Source of the DNA: Lachnospiraceae bacterium
GTDB lineage: Bacteria > Bacillota > Clostridia > Lachnospirales > Lachnospiraceae
NCBI GenBank assembly: GCA_017438775.1
Contig: JAFRUR010000028.1
Span: forward strand, 1 to 34,371
Reading direction: 5' to 3'
DNA length: 34,371 bases
Below the pieces are notes generated by a model. It had not been told where the DNA came from. It did no database searches and saw only the letters and a program-made list of their open reading frames with translations. A program made the translations under genes and the position numbers. Positions within the stretch are counted from its first letter, which is position 1; each line of letters begins with the position of its first letter. Below, piece by piece: positions 24,782 to 32,573 of this stretch.

Positions 24782-24809
24782 CATTCGAACAGGGACCATT
24801 TTTGCGAAT
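24782..24809. promoter_or_regulatory. Candidate enhancer of the yjiH promoter
   Basis: CATTCG (24782-24787) and CGAATG (24805-24810 region) form an inverted pair, and TTGCGAAT is at 24802-24809. This lies about 60-90 bases upstream of the expected start, the normal distance for a sigma-54 activator site. Related TTGCGAAA sequences occur at the other promoters. Confidence 0.35.
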
Positions 24810-24851
24810 GCCGTGAAATGAAAACAGACTGGCCGACTGCAGAGAAACAAA

Positions 24852-24896
24852 AGAGAGGCTGCTACCGATGCGGAAGCAAGGGGCAGCCTCCTCTCT
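24852..24896 (-). terminator. Terminator downstream of the sigma-54 activator gene
   Basis: AGAGAGGCTGC (24852-24862) pairs with GCAGCCT-CCTCTCT (24883-24896, one bulge). On the minus strand a CTCTTTTGTTTCTC run follows. It ends the activator message before the yjiH promoter region. Confidence 0.7.
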
Positions 24897-24923
24897 GTTA
24901 ATAATGAATGGTGTCCGCGAAAA

Positions 24924-26339
24924 TCACGATTCGAAAGACAGGTGATACTTTTTCAGTTTTCTGTATACTGTGGCGGGATTGAGCTCGAGGACCTCTGCCA
25001 GTTCCTCCACGGAGGTGCATGCCGCCATAGCCTTTCTCAGACACGTCTCTTCCGCATCCTCCAGCATCTGATGAAGGGACTTCGTTTCCTCCGCTGCATT
25101 CTGAAAAGCCTTTTCTGCTGACAGGCCCTGTTTTCCCGCTTCCTGGCGCAGCGCGAGGCGGATCTCTTCTGCGCCGATTCGTTCCGTCTCCGAAAGAATG
25201 ATCAAACGTTCAACCACGTTGCTGAGTTCACGCGCATTGCCCGGCCAGTCGTACCGGGTGAGAAGCTGCATGCCATCGTCAGAAATCGTCACACTTCTCT
25301 GATATGCCTTACCCTTGACGTCAAGGAAAAGGTTCGTGAGCGGAGCGATGTCTTCCCTCCGTTCACGGAGGGGCGGAACTTCCACGGAAACAACATTGAG
25401 CCGGTAATACAGATCCCGCCGGAATCTCCCCTGTGCGATCAATTCCTCCATGTTCGCGTTTGTGGCCGCGATGATGCGGCAATTGATTCCCTTGGGTTTT
25501 GTCCCGCCCAGACGCCAGATCTGCTTGTCCTCGATCGCTTTGAGGATTTTGGTCTGCAGCAGCAGGGACATATCTCCGATCTCGTCAAGAAACAGGGTGC
25601 CGTTGTTGGCAAGTTCAAACATGCCGGGTTTTCCCTTGCGGTCTGCTCCGGTGAAGGCGCCCGCCTCATAGCCGAACAGTTCCGATTCCAGAAGCTGTTC
25701 CGGAATCGCACTGCAGTTGATGTGGATGAACGCACCGTCTGCGCGGTTTCCCTGCAGGTGGAGCTGTTTTGCCACCACTTCCTTGCCCGCCCCGGATTCC
25801 CCGGTGATAAGGACGTTGCAGTCCACATTCGCAACTTTGCGAATCAGATTCATCGCTTTCTGCATCTGAGGACTGGCAGCGACCACATTGAGCGGATAGA
25901 GCTTCTTTCTCTCCGGAGAAACACCTTCCAGATAGACGGCCCCTCTCCCCACGCCGTCCCGGAGTTCCAGAAAGTCCGTGACATCGCGGCAGCAAAGTAC
26001 GACGCGCAGAATCTCTCCGGCATCATCCAGAACGGGCACGCCCGTCACCAGCATCTTTTTCCCGGTTTTGCTGGACTGAAGCAGGGAAATCCTTCGTTTC
26101 TCCTTCATGATGATAGGCGTGATGGAAGGATAATGAACGCCATGCTCCTCCATTTCCTGAATGGAAGTTTTTAAAACGTCCTCCGGTTCCATGCCGTAGA
26201 GTTCACGGCAGGATTCCGTCACCGCCACCACTTTTCCGTTCCCGTCGGTAACCAAAATTTCGTCCGCCAGATGACCCAGCGCCTCCAGCAGTTCTTTCTC
26301 GACCCGCTCCTTATCGTATGCGACCGTTTTTCCCGCCAA
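24924..26339 (-). CDS. Sigma-54 dependent transcriptional activator (PAS-AAA+-Fis HTH)
   Basis: A 471-residue enhancer-binding protein. An N-terminal PAS-like sensor (about residues 15-120: DEILVTDGNGKVVAVTE, LVTGVPVLDDAGEI) is followed by a sigma-54 AAA+ domain. The Walker A GESGAGKE is at about 180-187, the sigma-54 loop GAFTGA at about 227-232, and Walker B GTLFLDEIG at about 247-255. The C-terminal Fis-type helix-turn-helix ends in VEELAEVLELNPATVYRKLKKYHL. All these motifs are intact, so it should activate sigma-54 promoters. The start is TTG at 26339, with GGAGG seven bases before it. It is separated from yjiH by a terminator. The most likely targets are the three -24/-12 promoters in this region. 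Confidence 0.93.
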   Translation of the reverse strand: MAGKTVAYDKERVEKELLEALGHLADEILVTDGNGKVVAVTESCRELYGMEPEDVLKTSIQEMEEHGVHYPSITPIIMKEKRRISLLQSSKTGKKMLVTGVPVLDDAGEILRVVLCCRDVTDFLELRDGVGRGAVYLEGVSPERKKLYPLNVVAASPQMQKAMNLIRKVANVDCNVLITGESGAGKEVVAKQLHLQGNRADGAFIHINCSAIPEQLLESELFGYEAGAFTGADRKGKPGMFELANNGTLFLDEIGDMSLLLQTKILKAIEDKQIWRLGGTKPKGINCRIIAATNANMEELIAQGRFRRDLYYRLNVVSVEVPPLRERREDIAPLTNLFLDVKGKAYQRSVTISDDGMQLLTRYDWPGNARELSNVVERLIILSETERIGAEEIRLALRQEAGKQGLSAEKAFQNAAEETKSLHQMLEDAEETCLRKAMAACTSVEELAEVLELNPATVYRKLKKYHLSFES

Positions 26340-26405
26340 GAGAATTCCTCCCCCCAAAGTTATGGCATTATGCTTTGATGACAGCCTCGGTTATGACACA
26401 AGTCC

Positions 26406-26434
26406 ATACTACCGTACTCACCGCGAAGAATCAA
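26406..26434 (-). promoter_or_regulatory. Putative sigma-A promoter of the activator gene
   Basis: Minus strand TTGATT (26429-26434), 17-base spacer, TAGTAT (26406-26411). No -24/-12 element is seen here, so the activator is probably made from a sigma-A promoter. TTTCGCAA repeats lie about 25-50 bases upstream of the -35. Confidence 0.5.
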
Positions 26435-26458
26435 GCATTCATGCGCGAAACTTTGCAC

Positions 26459-26479
26459 TTTCGCAAACGCTTTTCGCAA
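26459..26479. repeat. TTTCGCAA direct repeat, candidate activator binding site
   Basis: TTTCGCAA is present at 26459-26466 and 26472-26479, 13 bases apart, reverse complement TTGCGAAA. The same 8-mer is at 19799-19806 beside the xdh/permease promoters, and a near form is at 24802-24809. A role as recognition sequence of the adjacent Fis-type activator is inference. Confidence 0.45.
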
Positions 26480-26571
26480 TTCTGCAAGCGAATAAAAACA
26501 CGGCATTCTCTCTGCCCTCTCCCCCGATGTTGCCTGCGTTATAAACCGTTGAAAATCCATTCATACACAAA

Positions 26572-26616
26572 AAAGAATCTCTTATACCGGATGTTTCATC
26601 CGGTCAGAGATTCTTT
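26572..26616 (-). terminator. Terminator of the clpC-radA-ABC-proC series
   Basis: AAAGAATCTCT (26572-26582) pairs with AGAGATTCTTT (26606-26616), with an inner stem CCGGATG/CATCCGG. The minus strand then reads TTTTGTG. It lies about 90 bases beyond the proC stop. Confidence 0.75.
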
Positions 26617-26659
26617 CTCTTTGCTGCCGATACAGTCCTGCCGCAAATCACGTGAAACA

Positions 26660-26683
26660 CCGCCCCGGGGTTGCCGGGGCGGC
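26660..26683. repeat. GC-rich hairpin, copy 2 of 2
   Basis: Identical over 24 bases, and in the same direction, to 15983-16006. It lies just after the proC stop. It may be part of a terminator pair with the hairpin at 26572-26616. Confidence 0.7.
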
Positions 26684-26703
26684 TCCTTTTCCATCTTCCT
26701 GTC

Positions 26704-27507
26704 TTATTTCCCGAGGTCGCGGGACTTCTCGATGCAGGCGCGCTCCGCCTCGATGACGGCGCTGCGGAAGCCCATCTCCTCCAGGACCGCCACCGCCTCG
26801 ATGGTGGTGCCTCCGGGGCTGCAGACCGCGTCCTTTAAGGCGCCGGGGTGCTGGCCGGTCTCCAGGACCATTTTGGCCGCGCCCAGCACGGCCTGGGCCG
26901 CGAAGCGGTAGGCCTGCGCGCGGGGCATGCCCTCGGCGACGGCGCCGTCGGCCAGAGCCTCGATGTACATGTAGGTGTAGGCCGGGCTGGATCCGGAAAT
27001 GCCCGTCACGGTGTCCATGAGTTTCTCGGACACCTCCTCCGCCAGGCCGCAGCAGGACAGAAGGGATTCGGCCAGAGCCTTCTCCTCGTCTGTCACGGAA
27101 GCGGAGACGCAGTAGGCGCACATCGCCTCGTTTACCAGGGCCGCGGTGTTGGGCATCACGCGCACGATCTTCGTACCCTCGCCCAGCCACCCGGCCAGAT
27201 CCTTCATCGACACGCCGGCCGCGATGCTCAGCACGACCGTCTCCGACCGCAGTTCGCCGCGGATCTCTCCGCAGACCTTCGCCACCATGTTCGGCTTGAC
27301 CGCCAGCAGCAGGATGTCCGCCCGCCGCGCCACGGAAACGTTGTCCGCGGCCGTCTCGATTCCCGCTGCCGCCGCGGCCTGCCGGCGCGTCTCGGCCGGA
27401 TCAAAGGCCACGATCTGCTCCGCAAGCACACGCCCGCCGGCCCTCATGCCGCCCAGCAGGGCCTCCGCCATGTTCCCGTAACCGATGCTGCCAATCGTTT
27501 CTTTCAT
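26704..27507 (-). CDS. proC: Pyrroline-5-carboxylate reductase ProC
   Basis: A 267-residue enzyme that reduces 1-pyrroline-5-carboxylate to proline with NAD(P)H, the last step of proline synthesis. The dinucleotide motif GYGNMAEALLGG is at 9-20, followed by LAVKPNMV, VRVMPNTAALV and the signature SPGGTTIEAVAVLEE in the C-terminal helix bundle. ITGISGSSPAYTYMYIEAL (in parts: GISGSSPAYTYMYIEAL) is the dimer and substrate part. The ATG at 27507 follows GGAGGAGGG, which overlaps the stop of the upstream ABC gene, so translation is coupled. Its link with an ABC exporter is unusual but it is otherwise a standard housekeeping gene. Confidence 0.96.
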   Translation of the reverse strand: MKETIGSIGYGNMAEALLGGMRAGGRVLAEQIVAFDPAETRRQAAAAAGIETAADNVSVARRADILLLAVKPNMVAKVCGEIRGELRSETVVLSIAAGVSMKDLAGWLGEGTKIVRVMPNTAALVNEAMCAYCVSASVTDEEKALAESLLSCCGLAEEVSEKLMDTVTGISGSSPAYTYMYIEALADGAVAEGMPRAQAYRFAAQAVLGAAKMVLETGQHPGALKDAVCSPGGTTIEAVAVLEEMGFRSAVIEAERACIEKSRDLGK

Positions 27508-27510
27508 CTC

Positions 27511-29262
27511 TTATCCCTCCTCCGGCCGGTATCCGGCCGCATGCATTTGTGCGTAGAACCCGTTTCTTGCCAGAAGTTCCTCGTGGCGGCCCCGCTCCAG
27601 AATCTCCCCGTCCTTCATGACGAGGATCTGATCCGCGCCGCGGATGGTGGAAAGGCGGTGCGCCACGATAAAGCTCGTGCGTCCCTTCATCAGTTCTTCG
27701 AAGGCCTGCTGGACCTTCACCTCCGTGCGTGTATCGATCGAGCTGGTGGCCTCGTCCAGGATGAGCATGGGCGGGTCCGTCAGCATCACGCGGGCGATGC
27801 AGAGAAGCTGGCGCTGGCCCGCGGAGAGACCCTCGCCGCCCTCGCGGATCACGGTGTCGTACCCTTTTGGAAGCCTGCGGATAAAGCTGTGCGCATGCGC
27901 GGCCCTTGCCGCGGCGATCATCTCCTCCTCCGAGGCATCCGGACGTCCCATGCAAAGAATCTGCCGCACCGTGCCCTCGGGGAGCCAGGTGTCCTGCAGG
28001 ACCATGCCGAAGCGGCTGCGCAGGCTCCGGCGCGTGAGGCTCCGGACCTCCTGCCCGTCCACGCGGATCTCTCCGGCCTGCGGGTCGTAAAAGCGCATCA
28101 GGAGCTGGATCAGCGTCGTCTTGCCGCAGCCCGTCGGGCCGACGATGGCGATCCGCTCGCCCGGGGCGGCCGTCAGGGAGATGTCCTTCAGAACCGTCTT
28201 TCCGGGCACGTAACCGAAGTCCACGCCGGACACCGTCACCGCGCCGGGAGCATCGTCCGGGAGAGAGCCGGGGGCGTCCGGTGTCTCCTCCTCTTCGTCC
28301 AGAAGTTCGAAGATCCGGTCCGCGCAGGCCAGGGCGCTCTGCATCTCCGTGACCACGCCGGAAATCTCGTTGAAAGGCTTCATGTACTGGCTCGCGTAGC
28401 TCAGGAAGGTCGAGAGCGAGCCCACGGAAAAGGCCCCGCGGATCACGGCCAGCGCGCCGAAGAGCGCCACCGCCGCATAGGTCACGGCGTTCACGAACCG
28501 CGTCGACGGGTTGGTGATCGAGGAGAAGAAAATGGCCGAGACCGACGCGCTCCGGAGCTTCTCTCCGGCCGCGTCAAACCTTGCCTGCGCCTCGGCCTCC
28601 TGCGAGAAGGCTTTGACGACCTTCTGGCTTCCGACCATCTCGTCGATCAGGGCCGTCTGCGCGCCGCGGGCCTCGGTCTGGGCGCGGAACATTGCGTAGG
28701 TGCGCCTCGCGATAAAGCCCGCCACCACAAAGGACAGCGGCGTGAGCACCACGACGACGGCGGTGACCGCAGGCGAGAGACGCAGCATGAACAGCAGCGT
28801 TCCGGCGATGGTCACCGCCCCGGAAAACAGCTGCGAAAAGCCCAGAATCAGGCCCTCCGAGAACTGGTCCGCGTCCGCGATCAGGCGGCTGGTGACCTCT
28901 CCGACCGGATGCCTGTCCAGATAGGACAGGGGCAGTTTTTGAATCTTCGCGAAGGCCTGGGTGCGCAGGTCGCGCACGGCCCCGTAAGCCACGCGGTTGC
29001 CGATGACGCCGAGCCCCCACTGGGCGGTGCCTCCGCAGGCCGCCGCCGCGGCGATTCGGATCAGGATCCCGTACAGGCCCGGGAAGTCCACGCGGCCCGC
29101 GCCGATCATTCGGTCGATGCCGCGGCCGACCAGCAGCGGAATGTACAGCGACGCCGCGGCGTGCACCGCCGCGAGCACAAGCATCAAAGCGATCAGGCCG
29201 CGATACGCGGCCAGCCCGGAGAGGATCCTCCGCAGGGTCTTTCCTCTTCCCTTACGCTCCAT
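27511..29262 (-). CDS. ABC exporter half-transporter, MdlB type (canonical NBD)
   Basis: A 583-residue fused membrane-ATPase protein. Six hydrophobic segments (about 20-310) precede the ATPase. Walker A GPTGCGKTT is at 375-383, signature LSAGQ at 479-483 (second Gly replaced by Ala), Walker B ILDE with the catalytic E504, and the switch His535 in AHRLSTI. Together with the next gene it forms a heterodimeric exporter, in which this subunit supplies the catalytic Glu. The ATG at 29262 follows GGAGGCCGCCC and overlaps the partner gene by 11 bases. A large part in front of this ATG in the same frame is antiparallel-type coding noise. Export of a drug, lipid or peptide is likely; the substrate is unknown. 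Confidence 0.94.
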   Translation of the reverse strand: MERKGRGKTLRRILSGLAAYRGLIALMLVLAAVHAAASLYIPLLVGRGIDRMIGAGRVDFPGLYGILIRIAAAAACGGTAQWGLGVIGNRVAYGAVRDLRTQAFAKIQKLPLSYLDRHPVGEVTSRLIADADQFSEGLILGFSQLFSGAVTIAGTLLFMLRLSPAVTAVVVVLTPLSFVVAGFIARRTYAMFRAQTEARGAQTALIDEMVGSQKVVKAFSQEAEAQARFDAAGEKLRSASVSAIFFSSITNPSTRFVNAVTYAAVALFGALAVIRGAFSVGSLSTFLSYASQYMKPFNEISGVVTEMQSALACADRIFELLDEEEETPDAPGSLPDDAPGAVTVSGVDFGYVPGKTVLKDISLTAAPGERIAIVGPTGCGKTTLIQLLMRFYDPQAGEIRVDGQEVRSLTRRSLRSRFGMVLQDTWLPEGTVRQILCMGRPDASEEEMIAAARAAHAHSFIRRLPKGYDTVIREGGEGLSAGQRQLLCIARVMLTDPPMLILDEATSSIDTRTEVKVQQAFEELMKGRTSFIVAHRLSTIRGADQILVMKDGEILERGRHEELLARNGFYAQMHAAGYRPEEG

Positions 29263-31003
29263 GGGCGGCCTCCTCTCCGTTCTGCGAGAGGTGGATCTCC
29301 CGGTAGAGCGCGCAGGTCTCCAGAAGTTCCTCGTGGGTGCCGCATCCGGCCAGACGGCCGTCGTCCAGCACGAGGATCTGATCCGCGTGGCGGATCGAGG
29401 ACGTGCGCTGCGAGATGATAAAGGTGGTCGTCCGTCCGGCAAAGGCGCGGAGAGCGCGGCGCAGGGCCGCGTCGGTCTGCAGGTCCAGGGCAGACGAAGA
29501 ATCGTCCAGAATCAGGATGCCGGGCCTGCGCAGCAGCGCCCGGGCGATGGTCAGCCTCTGGCGCTGGCCGCCCGAGAAGTTGCGGCCGCCCTGCTCTACG
29601 GGTGCATCGAGGCCGCCCTCCTTGCCGCGGATGATCTCCGCAGCCTGCGCGCTCTCCAGGGCCTCCCAGAGTTCCTCCTCCGACGCGTCCTTCCTGCCCC
29701 ACAGGAGGTTCCCGCGCACCGTCCCGGCAAAGAGCACCGCCTTCTGCGGCACCACGCCGATGCTGCGCCGGAGCGCGGAAACGTCCCAGTCCTTTACGTC
29801 CCGGCCTCCCACGCGCACCGCACCGGAGCGGGTGTCGTAGAAGCGCGGGATAAGGGCCGCCAGCGTGGATTTTCCGGAGCCGGTGCCGCCGATGATGCCC
29901 ACCGTGCTTCCCGCGGGCGCCGCGAAGGAAATTCCCTCAAGGGAGTCCTCGCCGGCGTCCGGATAGGCGAAGAAGACGTCGTCAAAGACCACATCCAGGG
30001 GAGCCGTTCCCTCCTCTGCAGCATTCCCGGCCGCATTTTCCGCCGCGTCCGTCGGAATGCTGCTCTTCACGCGGAAGACCGCGCTGATGCGCCCGGCGCT
30101 CGCGATGGCGCGGGCGATGGAGACGATGAGGCCGGCCAGCTTGACCAGCTCCACCAGGATCTGTGACATGTAGTTGTAGAGGGCCACCATCTGGCCCTGG
30201 GTCAGTTCCCCGGAATCGATGCGGAGACCGCCCGTGTGAAGGAGCCAGACCACGCCGAGGTTCAGCACCACGAAGGTCAGGGGGCCCGTCACCGCGGACA
30301 CGCGCCCTGCGGCGCGCTGCAGCCCGTAAAGGGCATCGCTCTTTTCCGTAAAGCGGCGCACCTCCCCGTCTTCCATCCCGAAGGCGCGCAGCACGCGCAC
30401 GCCGGCGAGGTCCTCGCGGGTGCTCGCCGTGACCTGATCCAGACCGGCCTGCACCTTCGCGTGCAGGGGCACGGACAGGCGCGAGACCGCGATCACCACC
30501 AGGAACAGGAGGGCGATCACGGCCACAAAGGTCAGGGCCGCCTTCGCGTCCACCACGAAGGCCATCACCATGGCGCCGAAGACCACGAAGGGCGAGCGCA
30601 GGGCGAGCCGGAGCGTTAAGTTCAGGCCCGTCTGGATCTGGTTCGCGTCGCTGGTCATCCGCGTGATCAGGGCGCCCGTGCCGAGGCGGTCGATCTCCGC
30701 GTGGGAGAGACCCATCAGGTGCGCGAACAGGCTGCTCTTCATCTGCGTGGTAAAGCCCACGGCCGCCCGCGCGGAAAAGTACTGCGCGGTGATGGCGCAC
30801 ACGAGGCCCACCGCCGCGATGCCCACCAGCAGGAGGCAGCGCGTGCGCACGTAGGCGGCATCTCCCCCAGCGATGCCGCGGTCGATGATATCCGCGACCA
30901 CCAGGGGCACCAGCAGCTCGAGGAGCGCCTCGAACAGCTTGAAAAGAGGCGCCAGAAACGTCTCTTTCCGATACGGTTTTAAGAAGGGGAGAAGCTCCTT
31001 CAT
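29252..31003 (-). CDS. ABC exporter half-transporter, MdlA type (degenerate NBD)
   Basis: A 583-residue partner of the MdlB-type exporter. Six membrane segments are followed by an ATPase. Walker A GGTGSGKST is at 372-380, signature FSGGQ at 476-480, Walker B ILILDD with Asp501 in the place of the catalytic Glu, and Gln532 in the place of the switch His (SQRTSSI). Such changes mark the degenerate half of heterodimeric exporters (compare TM287/288 and BmrCD). The start at 31003 follows AAAGGAACG. It is 99 bases after radA and overlaps mdlB-type gene start. The canonical subunit has the changed signature (LSAGQ) that completes this degenerate site. Confidence 0.94.
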   Translation of the reverse strand: MKELLPFLKPYRKETFLAPLFKLFEALLELLVPLVVADIIDRGIAGGDAAYVRTRCLLLVGIAAVGLVCAITAQYFSARAAVGFTTQMKSSLFAHLMGLSHAEIDRLGTGALITRMTSDANQIQTGLNLTLRLALRSPFVVFGAMVMAFVVDAKAALTFVAVIALLFLVVIAVSRLSVPLHAKVQAGLDQVTASTREDLAGVRVLRAFGMEDGEVRRFTEKSDALYGLQRAAGRVSAVTGPLTFVVLNLGVVWLLHTGGLRIDSGELTQGQMVALYNYMSQILVELVKLAGLIVSIARAIASAGRISAVFRVKSSIPTDAAENAAGNAAEEGTAPLDVVFDDVFFAYPDAGEDSLEGISFAAPAGSTVGIIGGTGSGKSTLAALIPRFYDTRSGAVRVGGRDVKDWDVSALRRSIGVVPQKAVLFAGTVRGNLLWGRKDASEEELWEALESAQAAEIIRGKEGGLDAPVEQGGRNFSGGQRQRLTIARALLRRPGILILDDSSSALDLQTDAALRRALRAFAGRTTTFIISQRTSSIRHADQILVLDDGRLAGCGTHEELLETCALYREIHLSQNGEEAAHGA

Positions 31004-31102
31004 ATCGTTCCTTTCTCCGGCGCTCCGCGCAGAGGAGCCGCCGCAGGACATCGAGCCCCGACGCTTTCCGTCCGGATCCGGTCCGTTTGAATGTCGGCGC
31101 CC

Positions 31103-32467
31103 TTACAGCTGCCGCATGGCCTCCGCGACACTGGAGACGCCCACCAGTTCGATTCCCTTCATGCCCGAAAGGCGCTTTAAGGAGACCCTCGGCAGGATGA
31201 CGCGCGTGAAGCCGAGTTTCCTGGCCTCCGCGACGCGCTGCTCCGTCTGGCTGACGGCGCGCACCTCGCCCGAGAGGCCCACCTCGCCGAACACGATGGT
31301 GTGCTCGTCCACAGGCAGGTCTTTCGCGCTCGAAGCCAGGGCCATCACAATGGCCAGGTCCAGGGCCGGCTCGCTGATCTTCATGCCGCCCGCCACGTTC
31401 ACGTACGCGTCGCAGTCGGACAGGTGAAGGCCGGCCCGCTTCTCCAGCACAGCCATCAGCAGGTTCACGCGGTTGTAGTCCGTGCCCGCGGCCGTGCGCC
31501 GGGGCATGCCGAAATTGGTGCGGCAGACCAGGGCCTGCACCTCCAGAAGAAGCGGCCTCGTGCCCTCCATCGAACAGGCCACGACGGACCCCGTCGCGCC
31601 CTGGGGACGCCCGCTCAGCATGTACTCCGAGGGGTTGGGCACCTCTTTCAGGCCACCTTCGCTCATCTCGAAGACACCGATCTCGTTGGTGGAGCCGAAG
31701 CGGTTCTTGACGCCGCGCAGGATCCGGTAGGACGCGTGGGAATCGCCTTCAAAATACAGGACGGCATCCACCATGTGCTCGAGCATCCGCGGACCGGCCA
31801 CGGCGCCTTCCTTGGTCACGTGGCCGACAATGAAGATGCTGATCCCGAGGCCCTTGGCCAGGGACAGGAGCACCAGGGTGCTTTCGCGCACCTGGCTCAC
31901 CGAGCCGGGTGCCGCCGCGACGTCCTCGCGGTACATCGTCTGAATGGAGTCGATCACGGCCACCTGCGGCCGCTCCTCCTCCATGATCTCGCGGATGCGG
32001 TCCAGGTCCGTCTCGCACAGGAAACGGATATCGCCGTCAAATTTCCCGACGCGGTCCGCCCGCAGGCGGATCTGGCGCAGGGATTCCTCGCCGGAGACGT
32101 AGAGCACGCGGCTCCCGCCCGCGGCCAGGTTCCGGCATACCTGCAGGAGCAGGGTGCTCTTGCCGATGCCCGGATCTCCGCCCACCAGAATCAGGCTGCC
32201 GGGCACCAGGCCGCCGCCCAGCACGCGGTCCAGCTCCGGCATCCCGGAGGACAGGCGCGCCTGTTCCTCGGTCTCGATCTGCTCCAGGGCAGCCGGCCGG
32301 TTGAGGGCTCCCGTGCGCTGCGCTGCCGCCCCCTTCTTTCCGGAAGCGGGCGCCGCGGGGGCCTCCACCAGGGTGTTCCAGGCCTTGCAGCCGGGGCACT
32401 GCCCCTGCCACTTGGAGACCTCCGTGCCGCATTCCTTGCAGTAAAAAATCGTTGTCTGTTTCGCCAC
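31103..32467 (-). CDS. radA: DNA repair protein RadA (Sms)
   Basis: A 454-residue RecA-like ATPase with a Lon-type C-terminal domain, which helps branch migration in recombinational repair. The N-terminal C4 zinc finger uses C10, C13, C24 and C27. Walker A GGDPGIGKST is at 96-105 and the RadA-specific KNRFG motif at 254-258; the last part has the Lon-like fold (GEVGLSGEVRAVSQTEQRVAEA in parts: GEVGLSGEVRAV). The start is GTG at 32467, after GGGAGG with seven-base spacing; an overlapping ATG in another frame is not used. It follows clpC by about 106 bases, as is usual in Firmicutes. Confidence 0.95.
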   Translation of the reverse strand: MAKQTTIFYCKECGTEVSKWQGQCPGCKAWNTLVEAPAAPASGKKGAAAQRTGALNRPAALEQIETEEQARLSSGMPELDRVLGGGLVPGSLILVGGDPGIGKSTLLLQVCRNLAAGGSRVLYVSGEESLRQIRLRADRVGKFDGDIRFLCETDLDRIREIMEEERPQVAVIDSIQTMYREDVAAAPGSVSQVRESTLVLLSLAKGLGISIFIVGHVTKEGAVAGPRMLEHMVDAVLYFEGDSHASYRILRGVKNRFGSTNEIGVFEMSEGGLKEVPNPSEYMLSGRPQGATGSVVACSMEGTRPLLLEVQALVCRTNFGMPRRTAAGTDYNRVNLLMAVLEKRAGLHLSDCDAYVNVAGGMKISEPALDLAIVMALASSAKDLPVDEHTIVFGEVGLSGEVRAVSQTEQRVAEARKLGFTRVILPRVSLKRLSGMKGIELVGVSSVAEAMRQL

Positions 32468-32573
32468 TCATCTTCCTCCCGGCGAGGCCTTTTTTCTCTG
32501 CTGCACATCCTTCCGCAGCCGGACGGGCCTGCGTGAAACGGCCCTTCCTCCGGCCTGCTGCCCGGCCGGTCCG

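Larger units (their letters stand above)
26340..26703. promoter_or_regulatory. Intergenic region between activator gene and proC
   Basis: This 364-base spacer has the activator promoter at 26406-26434, TTTCGCAA repeats at 26459-26466 and 26472-26479, a terminator hairpin near 26572-26616 and a second copy of a repeated hairpin at 26660-26683. No gene-like frame with a ribosome site is visible. Confidence 0.6.

Noticed and set aside
24924-26339. Activator gene driven by sigma-54
   Set aside because: No -24/-12 element in its upstream region; a sigma-A type promoter at 26406-26434 fits better.
26848-29418. An 856-codon plus-strand open frame
   Set aside because: Antisense of proC and the MdlB-type gene; the product has only low-complexity Arg/Gly/His sequence.
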